Shown here: piece by piece, positions 6,939-8,395 of the stretch
Numbering within the stretch: the stretch's first letter is position 1
How the letters are laid out: the number at the start of each line of letters is the position of its first letter
Source of the DNA: Gammaproteobacteria bacterium
Lineage (GTDB): Bacteria > Pseudomonadota > Gammaproteobacteria > GRL18
Direction: 5' to 3'
DNA length: 8,395 nucleotides
NCBI GenBank assembly: GCA_024511395.1
Contig: JANELJ010000080.1
Span: 1-8,395, forward strand
Made by a program: the position numbers and the translations under genes
Notes under the pieces: model-generated
Seen by the model: only the letters and a program-made list of their open reading frames with translations
Told to the model about the DNA's origin: nothing
The model's database searches: none

Positions 6939-8158
6939 TTATCTGGCCCGAGTTATGGAACTGGAAAAAAGATTGTTGAACAGAATATTTAAGCGCTGCT
7001 TCACTTTAACAGGCTTGCCAGTGTTACTTTTTGCCGGCAAGGTGATCTCATAAACCACTTTATCGGCTGAAGTCTCCTCCTTAAGCGGTTTAGTCTTAAA
7101 ACTGGTGTCCTTGCCAATCTGCCACTCTATAAATGACTGACTGTCATACAGACTGGATTCCTGTTTCAGATAAGCTAATGACTCTTCTATGGTGAGAGTG
7201 ACCGGAGTATCTTTGAAGTTCTCTATTTCATATTTCATCAGCACATCCATGTTATACAGATTACCGCTAATTTCTTTGCGCTTTTTACGTTCAATAATAC
7301 GCCGAACCACCACATCCCGGGCTTTACCAATAAATAGTTTCTGGTTGTCATCCACTGGCGTATATTGTCCCTGATCCTCACCGATAAATACCGAGCCGCC
7401 CTGTTTATCCTGTTGATAAATACGATATTTACCTGCGGCCAGCGGGCTTTTTCCCAGTTTGTGTGACGTATCATTGTGCAGCTGGTAATGCATCAGTACA
7501 TTTAATTTATCCTGACTTCGATCCCGGTAACCCATAGCAGCCGCATTGACCGTCAGGGTCTTTTCCACCGGCACACTGGAAAATTGCTGATTTAAATACT
7601 CCTGGGTTTCATTCAGACCGATTGACAGTTGCACCGGACGACCGTTACCGGTATTGAGTCCGGCATTGAGAAACTGTTCACCGGACTGATTATTAACGCA
7701 GATATACTGAAACAGCTCCATAGCGGTTTCATCGGCATTAACTTGAGCCAGGTAGTGGTATTGCTTTTCAAGACGATGAATAGCATAGGAAATGCGCACC
7801 CTGGCACTGCCGCTCTGGCTGGCGGACACCTACCAGGTCAGAGCCGATTCATTAGGCGGATAACTGACGGAAAGTACATTTACGTTTATGGGCTTTACAG
7901 AGGCCGTATCCGGCAGCACTCTGAAAATAATGGTTTCAGGTTTAATACCCGTATTCTGCCAGGAAAAGTCAATACTATTGCGGCCTTTTTTAAGGGTACA
8001 ATACGTTCTTCTTCAATAATGGTGGTGTGTTTATTTTCCAGCTGGATTTCAATATACTCACGAACCGGCAGGCTGATAAGTTTAATACGGGCATAACTGT
8101 TTACGGATAAAGCACACAGGCTTAATGCTATAGCTCCGTAGAGGCGGCGGTAATGCAT
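6939..8158 (-). pseudogene. DUF4139-like exported protein, broken by a -1 shift and an in-frame TAG
   Basis: This is a paralogue of the next gene and the first gene of the operon. ATG 8156-8158 has a strong ribosome site (AAGGAG, about six bases upstream) and encodes a signal peptide ending near SYA (residue 23), then LISLPVREYIEIQLENKHTTIIEEERIVPL. At 7985-7991 the - strand reads A AAA AAG. In frame, translation goes off-family and stops at 7895. With a -1 shift it continues as KKGRNSIDFSWQNTGIKPET, matching the paralogue's KKGRNLLQFSWANTRIDPTS. That frame reaches TAG at 7830-7832 (ALTW-stop-VSASQSG) and then stays open for 296 codons to TAA at 6939. Bridging both lesions gives about 406 residues. 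The later part retains NVLMHYQLHNDTSHKLG and FKDTPVTLTIEES, like the paralogue, but the middle is shorter. Two independent lesions make a pseudogene the likeliest reading; the long open remainder suggests recent damage. Confidence 0.75.
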
Positions 8159-8238
8159 GGTTAACTCCTTTTTTAAAACGATTTGTCAGTATAGACGCAG
8201 TGTTTTTTAAAAGGGGTTAATTAGTCTGACCTGAATGA

Positions 8239-8247
8239 ATCATAGCA
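8239..8247 (-). promoter_or_regulatory. Possible extended -10 promoter for the DUF4139-DUF4197-yjjV operon
   Basis: The - strand reads TGCTATGAT, an extended -10 (TGn plus TATGAT, one mismatch to TATAAT). I see no good -35 at the usual distance, which extended -10 promoters can tolerate. Transcription would start near 8232, giving a leader of about 75 nt before the ATG at 8158. Another hexamer, TATACT at about 8192, is closer to the gene but lacks both a -35 and a TGn. Confidence 0.3.
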
Positions 8248-8286
8248 CATTGATTTATAAGGAAATATTGTCGAATTATGGGTGTT

Positions 8287-8333
8287 AAATTTGCAGGTTT
8301 TTGGTAAAATAAGCCTTATTACCTTGCAAATTT
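8287..8333. repeat. Large imperfect inverted repeat between the operon and the right-edge gene
   Basis: Outer arms AAATTTGCA (8287-8295) and TGCAAATTT (8325-8333) are perfect 9-bp complements. Inner arms GGTAA (8303-8307) and TTACC (8319-8323), extended by partly matching ATAAG/CTTAT bases, are also complementary. The dyad ends 10 bp before the ATG of the + strand gene. It could be an operator between divergent genes, a cruciform, or a subterminal structure of an insertion sequence. It is not followed by a T-tract on either strand, so a terminator is unlikely. Confidence 0.45.
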
Positions 8334-8343
8334 CCAGACCAAA

Positions 8344-8395
8344 ATGAAGCCAGAGAAACAGCCAAAAATACCTCAGGAAGACCTGTTCAGGATGC
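8344..8395 (+). CDS. 5' end of a gene, possibly an IS5-family transposase (runs off right edge)
   Basis: The ATG at 8344 opens a frame to the window edge and encodes 17 residues, MKPEKQPKIPQEDLFRM. A short basic, proline-containing lead-in followed by Q-(E/D)-DLFR is how many IS5-family transposases begin (from memory: DLFR-x-x-L, then an RHPL-type motif), but 17 residues are too few to prove it. mutS, which often lies near pncC-recA in gammaproteobacteria, does not normally begin this way. There is no clear ribosome site upstream. It is transcribed away from the DUF4139 operon and lies just past a 47-bp dyad. If it is a transposase, an IS element sits directly upstream of an operon that already contains broken genes. 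Confidence 0.4.
   Translation, partial: MKPEKQPKIPQEDLFRM

Noticed and set aside
7629..8096. 155-codon + strand ORF opposite the broken DUF4139 gene
   Set aside because: It is antisense to sequence that clearly encodes a DUF4139-like protein in two frames, and no ribosome site or family motif supports it.
6939..8158. UAG reassigned as a sense codon
   Set aside because: Only one in-frame TAG occurs, in a gene that also has a frameshift, and TAG is used as a terminator at 2526-2528.
1..8395. CRISPR array, tRNA, rRNA, toxin-antitoxin or defence system
   Set aside because: I saw no regularly spaced direct repeats, no cloverleaf or rRNA signature, and no nuclease, helicase or toxin pair beyond the housekeeping TatD-family hydrolase.

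Overview
The window comes from a gammaproteobacterium-like chromosome of moderate GC content. The evidence is a gammaproteobacterial-type RecA, the pncC (cinA C-terminal type)-recA gene order, an E. coli-like LexA box candidate at recA, a YjjV-type TatD hydrolase and a PilZ protein. I cannot place it at genus level.

Layout, left to right. (1) Bases 1-125 hold the 3' end of an unidentified + strand gene. It converges on recA across a short gap with a possible AT-only bidirectional terminator. (2) recA (174-1205) and pncC (1437-1931) lie on the - strand. A strong sigma70-type promoter with an overlapping LexA-box candidate sits between them, giving recA a leader of about 150 nt. (3) After a REP-like hairpin, a small + strand gene (2063-2528) is split by a +1 shift. 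It may have a leaderless promoter, and its stop codon overlaps that of a convergent stand-alone PilZ gene (2525-2824). (4) A tightly packed five-gene - strand operon runs from 8158 down to 2927. In transcription order it encodes a broken DUF4139-like exported protein, an intact DUF4139-like exported protein, a DUF4197 exported protein split by a frameshift, a YjjV/TatD metal-dependent hydrolase, and an exported beta-propeller-like protein. (5) At the right edge, divergent from the operon and next to a large imperfect dyad, 17 codons of a + strand gene resemble the start of an IS5-family transposase.

recA and pncC form an ordinary DNA-repair/NAD-recycling neighbourhood. The operon is the accessory part: four of its five products carry N-terminal signal peptides, so it looks like an envelope or periplasmic module of unknown role with one cytosolic hydrolase.

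The most striking property is the number of reading-frame interruptions. Three loci have single-base frame changes: one at a canonical A AAA AAG slippery heptamer, one at an extra C, one at an extra T. One of these loci also has an in-frame TAG. recA, pncC, yjjV, PilZ, the propeller gene and the second DUF4139 gene are intact. This pattern fits recent gene decay or sequencing indels better than a new genetic code, because TAG also serves as a normal terminator in the window. I found no CRISPR array, tRNA, rRNA or clearly new defence system.
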